Source: Streptomyces sp. NBC_01268
GTDB taxonomy: Bacteria; Actinomycetota; Actinomycetes; Streptomycetales; Streptomycetaceae
Length of the DNA: 64,000 nucleotides
Direction: 5' to 3'
Assembly: GCF_036240795.1 (NCBI RefSeq)
Contig: NZ_CP108454.1
Span: 8,058,001-8,122,000, forward strand
Shown here piece by piece: positions 1 to 29,100 of the stretch. The position numbers and the translations under genes were made by a program. The notes beneath the pieces are model-generated. The model saw only the letters and a list, made by a program, of their open reading frames with translations. It did no database searches and was not told the origin of the DNA. Within the stretch, counting starts at the first letter, position 1. Each line of letters begins with the position of its first letter.

Positions 1-897
1 CGAGGTGACGGTCAGCGGGAAGCGCCCCACCTCGACCTGGCCCAGCCGTTCGCGGGTGTCGGCGCGGAAGACGGTGAGGCGTCCCGGTGCGTGGCGTCCC
101 AGCGAGGACGTCGGGTCGGGTGCCATGCGCAGTTCGCCGGCGAGCAGCATTCCGGTCGAGGTCAGATGCACCGGCAGGACGATGCCCTCGGTGGGGAGCA
201 GGTCGACGACCGATGCGGTCCTGGCGTCGATCACCCGGATTCCCGCCACGGGTCGCTCCCCGGCGGCGGAGAAGGAGCCGGCGTACGGCGCGGCGACGAA
301 GACCTCCATGCCGTCGGCCGTGACGGCCAGTCCCTCGCTGCCCGGCACCTCGACCTTCGCGGTGAGGACGCCCCGTTCGAGGTCGACGACCGAGACGAAC
401 GGCGCCTCCTTGTTCGTGGCGTAGCCCGTCGTGCCCGACGGGTCGATGGCGAACCAGTGCGGTCCGGGCGCGTCCGTGTCGATCCGGCCGACGGGTCGGC
501 GGGTCCCGGTGTCGATCACGACCACACCGCCGGGCCGGTCCGCCGACCCTTCCACGCTGACGTAGAGGCGGCGTCGTGACGTGTCCAACGCCAGTCCGTG
601 CGGGCCGTGTTCGGGGGAGAGGTCGACGACCTCGACGACGCGGCGCGTGTCGGGGTCGATGGCCGTCAGCTCGGTACGGCGACCACTGTTGGCGTGGTAG
701 TAGCCCGACTGGTACGCCGTGGTGCACCACAGCAGGCGCTGCGTCGGATCGAAGCGCAACTCGTGCGGCTCGGCGGGGACTTCCACCGCTCCGAGAAGAC
801 GGTCGGAGGCGGCGTCGAAGAACGACACGGTCGGGCCGCTCTGGCTGATCACGGCCAGGACATCGCCGTCCCGGTCGGCGCGGGGAGACTGCTGCAC
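1..897 (-). CDS. SMP-30/YVTN-like beta-propeller protein, C-terminus cut by window edge
   Basis: On the minus strand an uninterrupted frame runs from a GTG at 897 to base 1 (299 codons, no stop yet), so the C-terminus lies outside the window. The start is supported by an AGGAG 6 nt upstream. The protein shows repeated propeller-blade patterns: LAVISQSGPTVSFFD near the N-terminus, then HELRFDP, HGLALDTSRRRLYVS, HWFAIDPSGTTGYATN and GLAVTADGMEVFVAAP, each about 40-50 residues apart. This is typical of YVTN/SMP-30-type beta-propellers, which bind ligands or hydrolyse lactones. No signal peptide is visible, so it is probably cytoplasmic. It diverges from the LysR gene at 1046 across a 148-bp gap and is its most likely target. 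Substrate and exact family are not resolved. Confidence 0.75.
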   Translation of the reverse strand, partial: MQQSPRADRDGDVLAVISQSGPTVSFFDAASDRLLGAVEVPAEPHELRFDPTQRLLWCTTAYQSGYYHANSGRRTELTAIDPDTRRVVEVVDLSPEHGPHGLALDTSRRRLYVSVEGSADRPGGVVVIDTGTRRPVGRIDTDAPGPHWFAIDPSGTTGYATNKEAPFVSVVDLERGVLTAKVEVPGSEGLAVTADGMEVFVAAPYAGSFSAAGERPVAGIRVIDARTASVVDLLPTEGIVLPVHLTSTGMLLAGELRMAPDPTSSLGRHAPGRLTVFRADTRERLGQVEVGRFPLTVTS

Positions 898-1045
898 GGA
901 GGACTCCTGTGAGGAAGGGGAAGGGGTGCGTCACGCGTTCTCGCGGACACCTCACTCTCGGCTCGGAGCACCGTCCGCGACAATGCAAAGATTGACAGCC
1001 CATCATTGCCCCAGACGCAAAGATGCAGCTCAGGAGCGTGAATGC
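898..1045. promoter_or_regulatory. Divergent promoter/operator region between beta-propeller gene and LysR gene
   Basis: The 148-bp gap carries a direct repeat GCAAAGAT at 985-992 and 1017-1024, 32 bp apart (about three helical turns), and a dyad CAAT-N6-ATTG at 981-994. A TTGACA hexamer lies at 992-997, but no good -10 follows at standard spacing. LysR-type regulators usually bind such repeats between themselves and a divergent target. The regulator assignment is inference from position. Confidence 0.45.
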
Positions 1046-1999
1046 ATGGACCTCAACCTGCTGCGAGCCCTGGACGCCCTGCTCCAGGAGAACAGCGTGA
1101 CCCGCGCCGCGGAACGGCTCGGCACGTCCCCCGCGGCGGCCAGCCGCACCCTGGCCCGGCTCCGCCGCGCCGTCGGCGACCCCCTGCTGGTGCGGGCCGG
1201 CCAGCAGATGGTCCCGACCCCACGCGCCCTCGAACTCCGCGAGGAGGTCGCCGTGTTGCTGCGCGGCTGCGACAGCGTGCTCAGACCGGGCGCCGGATTC
1301 GACGCCGTGCACCTCCAGCGCACCTTCACCGTCCAGGCCGCCGACCTGCTCCTGGCCGGACTGGCCGGCACCCTGAGCGAACGCATCCATGCAGAAGCCC
1401 CCCACGTGGACGTCGTCTTCCTGCCCGAGGCTCTGGAGGGCGGGCCCGCGCTCCGCCAGGGCGGGGTGGACGTCGAACTCGGCGTCCTCGGGCACCTGGA
1501 CCCCGAGATCCGGACCCGACCCCTCACCCGTACGCCCCTGGTCGGCATCGCCCGCAGCGGCCACCCCCTGTTCGACGGGACGATCGACGCCGTCCGCTTC
1601 GCCGCCGCCGACCACATCGGCATCTCCCGCCTCGGCAAAAGGCACGGGCCCATCGACAGCGCCCTGGCCGAACGCGGCCTGCGGCGCCGGGTCGCCGTGG
1701 TCGTCCCCAGCCACACCAGCGCGATGATGCTGGCCAGGGACACCGACCTCGTCGCGCTCACCCTGGCCGACTGGCTGCCCCGGACCACCGCGGCACTGGG
1801 ACTGCGCACCTTTCCGCTCCCGTTCGGCCTGCCGCCGCTCGACCTCGCCATGGCCTGGCACCCCCGCAACGCGGCCGACCCGGCGCACCGCTGGTTCCGC
1901 GACCACCTGGCAGCCGCCGTCCTGACCCCGTCGGGGACGGACGGGACGGACGGGGAGGGTGGGCAGGGTGGGCAGGGACGGGGAGAGGCGGGGCCGTGA
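1046..1999 (+). CDS. LysR-type transcriptional regulator
   Basis: 317-aa protein of normal LysR length. The N-terminal winged helix-turn-helix is clear at residues 1-60: MDLNLLRALDALLQE, then SVTRAAERLGTSPAAAS as the helix-turn-helix and RTLARLRRAVGDPLLVR as the recognition/wing segment. The rest is a LysR effector-binding domain. The ATG at 1046 is preferred over an upstream in-frame start inside the divergent gene because AGGAG at 1032-1036 precedes it by 9 nt and LysR proteins begin exactly at this motif. The last 20 residues are a Gly/Asp/Glu-rich tail (GTDGTDGEGGQGGQG). It is divergent from the beta-propeller gene, its probable target. It is also the only regulator adjoining the PKS cluster 264 bp downstream, so a role in the cluster is possible but unsupported by a visible site. 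Confidence 0.9.
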   Translation: MDLNLLRALDALLQENSVTRAAERLGTSPAAASRTLARLRRAVGDPLLVRAGQQMVPTPRALELREEVAVLLRGCDSVLRPGAGFDAVHLQRTFTVQAADLLLAGLAGTLSERIHAEAPHVDVVFLPEALEGGPALRQGGVDVELGVLGHLDPEIRTRPLTRTPLVGIARSGHPLFDGTIDAVRFAAADHIGISRLGKRHGPIDSALAERGLRRRVAVVVPSHTSAMMLARDTDLVALTLADWLPRTTAALGLRTFPLPFGLPPLDLAMAWHPRNAADPAHRWFRDHLAAAVLTPSGTDGTDGEGGQGGQGRGEAGP

Positions 2000-2262
2000 G
2001 CCGGTGATCCCCGAGCCGCGCCGCCGGATCCGCAAGACGGCGCCTCGGGCACGGACTCCGGGGGCGCCGCACGCCTCGGGCACGGACTCCCGGGGCGCCG
2101 CACGCCGAGATGGCTTGTCGCGGACTTGACGCCCGACCTGACAAAGAAAGCGGCGGATGCATGCTCCCGCCACGGAAGGGTACGGACACCCCGCGCGACG
2201 CGTCGCGCACCACCCGGAGCAGCGGCCACACGCTCCGCACCGGAACCAGGGGGGGACACGAC
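2000..2262. promoter_or_regulatory. Leader/promoter region of the PKS operon
   Basis: This gap between the LysR stop and the first PKS start holds two 31-bp tandem repeats (2041-2102). A TTGACG hexamer at 2126-2131 could be a -35 element but lacks a clear -10. A TTGTC/GACAA dyad is centred near 2130. A purine run AGGGGGGGAC just before 2263 is a plausible ribosome site. No transcription terminator for the LysR gene is obvious. Confidence 0.4.
2041..2102. repeat. Two 31-bp tandem repeats upstream of the PKS operon
   Basis: Copies at 2041-2071 and 2072-2102 differ at one position only (the 20th base, G versus C). Each contains a GGGGCGCC core. The arrangement fits either a recent duplication or a tandem binding site for a regulator of the PKS genes. 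Confidence 0.8.
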
Positions 2263-20061
<17,799 letters not shown>

Positions 20062-20185
20062 TCCGAGGGCTCACGTGAGGGGGACGGCCGCTCCGCCCGG
20101 CAGCCCCGCACCCCCCTCCGCCCCGTCCGTCCCACCAGCACAGCACGACACACATCCGCCCCGCGCGACCACGAGTGAGGATCCG

Positions 20186-23100
20186 ATGGCCGACGACGAG
20201 AAGCTCGTCGAGTACCTGCGATGGATGACCGCGGACCTGCAGGAGACCCGCCGCAGACTCGACGAGGCCGAGACGGCCGCCCAGGAGCCGATCGCCGTCG
20301 TGGCGATGAGCTGCCGCCTGCCCGGCGGTGTCCGGTCGCCCGAGGAGCTGTGGCGGCTGGTCGCCGACGGCACCGACGCCGTGACCGGCTTCCCCACCGA
20401 CCGCGGCTGGGACCTCGACGGGCTGTACGACCCCGACCCGGACCACCCGGGGACCTCGTACACGCGCCACGGCGGGTTCGTCGACGGCTACGCGGACTTC
20501 GACCCCGCGTTCTTCGGCATCAGCCCGCGCGAGGCCGTCGCCATGGACCCCCAGCAGCGGCTGCTCCTGGAGGTGGCCTGGGAGGCGTTCGAGCGGGCGG
20601 GGATCCCCGCCGAGCGGATGCGCGGCAGTCGCACCGGGGTGTTCGCCGGAGTGATGTACCAGGACTACGGCAGCCGCGTGCGGCAGCCCGACGAGGAGAC
20701 CGAGGGCTACCTCGGCACCGGCAGCGCGGGCAGCGTCGCCTCCGGCCGCGTCGCGTACACCTTCGGCCTGGAAGGTCCGGCCGTCACGCTCGACACGGCC
20801 TGCTCCTCGTCCCTCGTCGCCGTGCACCTCGCCGCCCAGGCGCTGCGCCAGGGCGACTGCGACCTCGCCCTGGCCGGCGGGGTGTCGCTGATGGCCACCC
20901 CGGCCACCTTCGTCGGGTTCAGCAGGCAGCGCGGCCTCGCGCCCGACGGGCGCTGCAAGGCGTTCGGCGCGGGCGCCGACGGCACCGGCTGGGCCGAGGG
21001 CGCCGGGTTGCTCCTCCTCGAACGCCTCTCCGTCGCCCGCGCCAACGGGCACCCCGTCCTGGCCGTCGTCCGGGGCAGCGCCGTCAACCAGGACGGCGCC
21101 AGCGGCGCGCTCACCGCCCCCAACGGACCCGCCCAGCAGGCCGTCATCGCCCGCGCGCTGGACAACGCGGGCCTTCTGCCCGCCGAGGTCGACGCCGTCG
21201 AGGCGCACGGCACCGGCACCACCCTCGGCGACCCCATCGAGGCCCAGGCGCTGACCGAGGCGTACGGGCGCGACCGGCCGGCCGGACGGCCGCTCTGGCT
21301 CGGCTCGCTGAAGTCGAACATCGGCCACACCCAGGCCGCCGCCGGAGTCGCCGGCGTGATCAAGACCATCATGGCGATGCGCCACGGCGTGCTGCCCCGG
21401 ACCCTGCACGCCGACGACCCCACCCCCCACGTCGACTGGGCCGCGGGCCCGCTCGCCCTGCTCACCGAGGCGCGCCCCTGGTCCGCCCCCGCCGGCACGC
21501 CCCGCCGCGCCGGCGTCTCCGCGTTCGGGATCAGCGGCACCAACGCACACGTCGTCCTCGAAGAGGCCCCCGCGACCACGCCCGAGCCCGCGCCGGAGGC
21601 GGAACCTGGTGCCGGCACACGTACCGGTACGGCGGACCCGCAGAGCAGCGGCCCGTCGGCAACCGGACTCCCGCCCCTGTGGACGCTGTCCGCCCGGACC
21701 GCCGAAGCCCTCCAGGCCCAGGCCGAACGGCTCGCCGGGCACGTCCGCGCCCACCCGGAACCAACACCCGAGGACATCGGCTGGTCGCTCACCCGGACCC
21801 GTACCCCCTTCCCGTACCGTGCCACGGCCGTCGGCGGCGACCGGGAGGAACTCCTGGCCGCCGTCGACGCGCTCGCGGCCGGCGCTCCCGCCCCCGGAGC
21901 CGCGCGGGCGCTCGCGGGCAGCGGCCGGGCCGCCCTCGTCTTCCCCGGCGCCGGGGCCGGCTGGTCCGGCCGCCTGGCCGGCGGACTGCTCGACTCCTCA
22001 CCCGTGTTCGCCCGGCGGATCGACGAGTGCGCGCAGGCCCTGCGCCCCTTCACGGACTGGTCGCTGACCGACGTCCTGCGGGGTGCGCCCGACGCCCCGG
22101 CGGCGGACCGCGTCGACGTCGCCCAGCCCGTGCTGTGGGCCGTGATGGTCTCCCTGGCGGCCCTGTGGGAGTCCTGCGGCATCGAGATCTCCGGGGTCGT
22201 CGGACACTCCCAGGGCGAGATCGCCGCAGCCGCCGTCAGCGGGGCGCTGACGCTGTCGGACGCGGCGCGCGTGGTGGCCCGGCGCGCCCAGGCCCTCGCC
22301 GCCGTCACCGGCAGCGGCGGACTGCTCTCGGTCGCCGCCTCCGCCACCGGCGTGCGCGCCCTGCTCGCCGAACTCCCCGCGACGCACGCCACCTTGGCGG
22401 TCGCAGTGGTCAACGGCCCGCGTTCCGTCGTCGTCTCCGGAACCCCGGCCGACCTGGACGCGCTGCACGCCCGGTGCGAGGCGGCGGGGGTCCGGGCCCG
22501 GCGCCTCTCCATCGACTACGCCGCCCACTCGCCGGAGGTCGAGGCGGTACGGGAGGAGCTCTCCGCCGCCCTCGCGCCCGTGGTGCCGCGCGCGGCCCGA
22601 CTGCCCGTGTACTCCGCGGCCACCGGCGCACCCGTCGAACCCGCCACCCAGGACGCCGCGTTCTGGTACCGGAGCCTGCGCGAGCCCGTGCGGTTCGAGG
22701 AAGCCACCCGCAGCATGCTGGAGGACGGCTTCGACCTCTTCGTCGAGTGCAGCCCCCACCCCGTCCTCACCCAGGCCCTGTACGAGACCGCCGAGGACGC
22801 CGGTGCCGACATCGCGGTCGTGGGCTCGCTCCACCGCGACGACGCCACCGCGCGCCGGTTCGCCGGTGCGGTCGCCGAGGCGGTGGCCGCCGGCGCACGA
22901 CTGGACGCCGACCGGTACTTCGGCCCGGCCCGCCCGGTCGAGCTCCCCACGTACGCCTTCCAGCGCACCCGCGTCTGGCTGCCCGGCGACGACGCGCCCT
23001 CCCCCGCCCCCGCCCCCGTCGCCGCCGGTGTCCCGGGCGCGGACACGGAGGCGTGGCGCCTCGCCGTCACGGAACCCGGCAACCTGGCCAGCCTCGCCCC

Positions 23101-26100
23101 CGTGTCCGCGCCGGACGTCCGGCGCGCTCTCGCCCCGTACGAGATACGGGTCGGGGTGAAGGCCACGGGTCTGCACTTCGGCGACGTGCTGACGGGGCTC
23201 GGCCTCGCGGCCTTCGGCGCGGACGGTCCGGGCCGTCCGGCCGGCGCGGACGGTGCGAACGGAGCGGCGGGCGCGGCGGGCGGAGGACTCGGGGCCGAGG
23301 CGGCCGGAGTGGTGCTGGAGACCGGGTCCGAAGTCACCGAACTCGCCCCCGGCGACCGGGTCATGGGCCTCTTCCCCGAAGGCGCCGCCGGGCCCGTCGC
23401 GGTCACCGACCACCGCTTCGCCGCCCCGATGCCCACGGGCTGGACCTTCGCCCAGGCCGCGGCCGCCCCGCTCGCCCATCTGACCGCCCACCACGCCCTG
23501 TTCGGGCTCGGTGCGCTCGCCCCGGGCGACACGGTCCTGGTCCACGCGGCAAGCGGCGGCACCGGCCTCGCCGCGGCGCGGCTCGCCCTCCACCACGGGG
23601 CCCGGGTCCTCGCCACCGACACCCCCGGCGCGAGGGCGGCCCTGCTGGCGCTCGGACTGCCCGAGGACGGCATCGCGTCCTCCACCACGCCCGCCTTCGT
23701 CGGAACGCTCCTCGACGCGACCGACGGGCGAGGCGCGGACGTCGTGGTCAACTGCCTGACGGGCGAGCACCTCGACGCGGGCCTGCGGATGCTGCCGCGG
23801 GGCGGGCGCTTCGTGGAGACCGGCCGCACCGAGCGCCGCGAGGCCGCCCGGATCGCCGCGGACCACCCCGGCGTGCGGTACCTCGTGGCCGACCTGGCCG
23901 AGGCCGGACCCGACCGCGTCCGGTCGGCCCTCGCCGAGCTCGCGCCGCTGTTCGCCGACGGCACGCTGCCCCCGCCGGACGTCCCGGGCTGGCCGACGGA
24001 GCGGGCGGCCGAGGCCCTGGACCACCTGGCCGCGGCCCGCCACACCGGACAGGCGGTCCTGCTCGCCCCGCCCGCCGCCGCGCCCGCGCGGGCCGCCACG
24101 CCGCAGCCCGCCCCGGCGGGCACGGCGCTGCGCGAGCTCGCGGCCGCCGACCGCCGCCCCCATCTGGTCCGCCTCGTCCGCGCGGAGGCCGCGGCGGTGC
24201 TCGGCCACGCGGACGCCGACGCGATCGGCTCCGACGCGCGCTTCCAGGACCTCGGGCTCGACTCGCTCACCGCCGTCCAGCTGAGGAACCGGCTCGGCAT
24301 GGCGACCGGACTGCGCCTCCCGGCCACGCTCGTCTTCGACCACCCGACGCCGGGAGCCGTCGCCGACCACCTCCTGACGCTCGGGGCCGGGGAGCAGCCG
24401 CCCGCCTCGCTCCCGGCACTCACCTCCCCGGCCACCGGCGACTCGTCCGAGACACCTGACGCGTCCGTCGCCGCCGACCCCATCGTGATCGTCGGGATGA
24501 GCTGCCGCTTCCCCGGAGGAGTCAGCTCTCCCGAGGAGCTCTGGCGCGTACTCGACACCGGTGCCGACGTCATCGAGGAGTTCCCCCGCGACCGAGGCTG
24601 GAACCTCGCCGAGCTGTTCCACCCCGACCCCGACCGCCCCGGCACCACGTACGCGCGGTACGGCGGGTTCGTCGACGGCGTCGCCGACTTCGACGCGGGC
24701 TTCTTCGGGATCTCGCCGCGCGAGGCCCTCGCCATGGACCCGCAGCAGCGCCTGCTCCTGGAGACGACCTGGGAGGCGTTCGAACGCGGCGGCATCGACC
24801 CGGAGTCGGCCGCCGGTGCGTCCGTGGGCGTCTTCGTCGGCACCAACGGCCAGGACTACCCGAGGGTGCTGGCCACCGGGAAGGACGACCTGGAGGGGTA
24901 CGTCGGGACCGGCAACGCGGCGAGCGTCCTCGCCGGGCGCCTCGCGTACGCCTTCGGCTTCGACGGTCCGGCCGTCACCCTGGACACCGCCTGCTCCTCC
25001 TCGCTCGTCGCCCTGCACTGGGCGGCGCAGGCGCTGCGCCGGGGCGAGTGCTCGCTCGCCCTGGTCGGCGGCGCCACCCTCATGGCCAGCCCGCTGCTGT
25101 TCACCGAGTTCAACCGGCAGAAGGTGCTGTCGCCCGGCGGCCGGGCCCGGTCCTTCTCGGCCGACGCGGACGGTACGAGCTGGAGCGAGGGCGTCGGGGT
25201 GCTCCTCGTCGAGCGCCTGTCGGACGCCCGCCGTCTCGGGCACCGGGTGCTCGCCGTGGTCCGGGGCTCCGCCGTCAACTCCGACGGTGCCAGCAACGGC
25301 CTCACCGCACCCAACGGCCCCGCCCAGGAGCGGGTGATCCGGCGCGCCCTGGCCGACGCCGGGCTGACACCCGGACAGGTCGACGCCGTGGAGGCGCACG
25401 GCACCGGCACGAAACTCGGCGACCCGATCGAGGCCCAGGCCCTGCTCGCGACCTACGGGGCCGAGCGCCCCGGGGACCAGCCCCTGTGGCTGGGCTCCGT
25501 GAAGTCGAACATCGGTCACACCCAGGCCGCCTCCGGCGTCGCAGGCATCATCAAACTGGTCGAGGCGATGCGGCACGAGCGGCTCCCGAAGACCCTGCAC
25601 CTGACCGAGCCGAACCCGCACGTGGACTGGGCGTCCGGAGCGGTCGAGCTGCTCACGGAGGCCCGCCCCTGGCCCCGGGGCGAAGCCCCGCGCCGGGCCG
25701 GCGTGTCCTCGTTCGGCATCAGCGGCACCAACGCCCACGTCGTGATCGAGGAACCGCCGACGGAGCGCGGTGCGGGGACGTCGGGGCCCGGGACCGCCGT
25801 GCGGGAGTCGGTGCCCAGGACCGCCGTGCCGGAGTCGGTGCCCGGGACCGCCGTGGGGGTGTCAGCGCCGCAGACCGCCGTGCGGGAGTCGCCGCCCGAG
25901 ACCGCCGTGCGGGAGTCGCCGCCCGAGACCGCCGTGCCGGAGTCGGCGTCCGGAACCGCCGTGCCGGAGTCGGCGTCCGGGACCGCCCGCTCCGACGCCC
26001 GCCCCGTCCCGTGGGTGCTGTCCGGCCGGACCCCGGAAGCCCTGCGGGCCCAGGCCCGTTCACTCGTCGCCCGACTGAGCGACGCCCGACCCGAGCCCCG

Positions 26101-29100
26101 CCCCCTGGACGTCGGCTGGTCCCTCGCCACCACCCGCGCCGCCCTCCGCCACCGCGCGGTCGTCACGGCCGAGGACCCGGCAGCCGACCTGGCCGCGCTC
26201 ACCGCGCTGGCCGAGGGCCGCGAGACGCCCGGGGTCGTGCGTGCCGAGGCGCGCGAAGGGCAACGCCTGGCCTTCGTCTTCGCCGGGCAGGGCAGCCAGA
26301 CCGTCGACATGGGCCGGGACCTGTACGCCGCCCACCCCGCCTTCGCCGCCGCCTTCGACGCGGCGTGCACCGCGCTCGACCCGCACCTCGCGCGTCCGCT
26401 GCGGGACGTCGTCTTCGCCGATGAGACGAACGAGGCGGATGCCGCCGGGGGTCCGGAGGACCGGCAGGCCCGGATCGACCGCACCGAGTACGCCCAGCCC
26501 GCCCTGTTCGCCTTCGAGGTGGCGCTGTTCCGGCTCCTGGAGTCCTGGGGGCTCGTACCCCAACTCCTCGCCGGCCACTCGGTCGGCGAGATCGCGGCCG
26601 CCCACGTGGCGGGGGTGCTCTCCCTCTCCGACGCCGCCGAACTCGTCGCCGCCCGGGGCCGACTGATGCAGGCACTGCCCGAGGGCGGCGCCATGGCCGC
26701 CGTCGGTGCCGACCCGGCCGAGGTCACCGCCCTGCTCGGCGAAGCACAGGCCAAGGCCGGGGCGGGCGGCGAGGGCGGCACCGACCTGGTCGGGATCGCG
26801 GCCGTCAACGGCCCCCGCTCCACCGTCCTGTCCGGCGCACGCGACGCGGTGGCGCCCCTGGTCGCCCAGCTCGCGGACCGGGGCCACCGCGTGTCCTGGC
26901 TCCGGGTGAGCCACGCCTTCCACTCCCCGCTGATGGACCCGATGCTGGACGCGTTCGCGCGCGTCGCCGAACGGCTGACCTACCACCCGCCGCGCATCCC
27001 GGTCGTCTCCACGCTCACCGGTCGCCCGGCGAGCGACGAGGAGCTGTGCTCGCCCGAACACTGGGTCCGCCATGTCCGGGGCACCGTACGGTTCCACGAC
27101 GCGGTCCGCGCCCTCGACGAGGCCGGCGCGACCGCGTACGTCGAGGTGGGGCCGCTCGGCGGGCTCGCGTCCGCCACCGCCGACTGCCTGGACGGCGGCC
27201 AGGGCGCGGTCGTCGTCGCGGCCCAGCGCAAGGACCGCCCCCAGGAGGCCTCGCTGCTCCACGCCGCCGGCCTGCTGCACGCGCACGGCGTCCCGGTGGA
27301 CTGGCGCGCCGTCCTCGGCGGGCGCGGTGCCCGGGTCGTCGACCTCCCCACGTACGCCTTCCAGCGCAGCCGCTACTGGCCGCGCCGGGACCTCGCCGGA
27401 CGCGGCGCACCGGGTGCCTTCCCGACCGGTGCGCAGGACACCGGACACCCGGTCCTGGACCCGTTCGTACGGCTCGCCGACGGGGACCGGTGGCTGGCCA
27501 CGGGCCGGGTGGCGACGTCCGCGCTGCCCTGGCTGGCCGAGCACGAGATCTTCGGCGCCACGGTGGTGCCCGGCACGCTGTGGGTGGAACTCGCCGTACG
27601 GGCCGGGGCGGCCGTCGCCCTCCCGGCGGTACGCGAACTCACCCTCCACGCACCACTGCTGCTGGCCTCCGCCGACATCACCGACGGCACCGATCCCCAC
27701 GACGCCACCGACACCACCGACACCACCGACACCACCGACACCTCCGTCGGTGTCGTCGCCCTGCAAGTGCTGCTCGGCGAGCCGGACCCGGACGGCTCAG
27801 GCGCGCGGCCGCTCCACATCTACGCCCGCCGCCCGGCCGATGACGCCGCGGCCGACGCGGGGGAGTGGACCCTGCATGCGAGCGGCACGCTCGCCGCCGA
27901 CTCCCCGTCCGTGCCGGCGCCCGCGGCGCACGCCCTGCGCGACTGGCCGCCGACCGGCGCCGAACCCGTGCCGGTGGATGGCCTGTACGAGGACTTCGCC
28001 GCCCAAGGCGTACGCTACGGCCCGCTGTTCCGGGGCGTACGGGCGGCGTGGCGGGACGGCGACGTGCTGTACGCGGAGGTGGCCCTTCCGGACGACGCCG
28101 ACCCCGGGACCTTCGCCTTGCACCCGGCGCTGTGGGACGCGGCGCAGCACCTGGCCGCCATGGACGGCCTGGGTTCCGGGTCGGGGGCGGCCGTGCCGTT
28201 CTCCTGGGCGGGCGTCCACCTGCACGCCGCCGAGTCCACGCGGCTCCGGGTCCGGATCGCACCGGCCGGCGAGTCCACCGTGACGATGGAGATCGCCGAC
28301 GCCCACGGCGACCCGGTGCTCGCGGTCGAACGCCTCACCGCACGCCGGGCGTCCGCCCAGCAGATCGGCGGGGCGGGCCCCCGGCGGACCGGCGCCCTCT
28401 ACCGCGTCGACTGGCTGCCGCAGGACCTGCCCGGGCCGGCCGAACCACCCACGCTGACCTGGCTCGGCGAGGGCCCGCCGCCCGAACCGCTCGGCCCCCT
28501 GCCCGCCGCTCCGGCCGACCGAGCGGCCGCCTTCACCCTCGTACCGGTCACGGCCCCGGACGACGCCGACCCGGCACGGTTCACGGCCGCCGCGGCGAGG
28601 GCGCTCGAAGCGGTACGGTCCTGGCTCGCCGACGAGGAACGCTCCGCCCACGGACAGTTGGTGCTGCTCACCACCGGGGCGATCGCCTGCGCCCCCGACG
28701 AGCGCGTGGACAGCCCGGCCGGCTCGGCGGTCTGGGGCCTGGCCCGCGCCGCCCAGGCCGAGTACCCCGGGCGGGTCGTCGTGGCGGACGTGGACGGCGC
28801 CGACGCGACCTGGGCGGCCCTGCCGGCCGCTCTCGCCTCGGGCCACGTGCAGTTCGCCCTGCGTGCGGACCGCCTGTCCGTACCGCGCCTGGCCCTGGCC
28901 GACGAGCCGGTGCGCGGACCCGCTGACGCGCCTGTCGCCGGAGTGGACGCCGTCCGCTCCGGTGACGGCCCGGCGAGCGAGCTCCGGCCCGCCCTGGACC
29001 CCGAGGGCACGGTGCTCGTCACCGGCGGTACGGGGGACCTCGGCGCGCTCGTCGCCCGCCACCTCGTCACGGCGCACGGCGTCCGGGCGCTCCTGCTCGC

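Noticed and set aside
719..1045. N-terminal extension of the LysR gene
   Set aside because: It would overlap the divergent beta-propeller gene, and the LysR helix-turn-helix starts exactly at ATG 1046 with AGGAG.
25793..25981. CRISPR-like array
   Set aside because: Units are contiguous 27-bp in-frame repeats with no spacers; it is a coding minisatellite.
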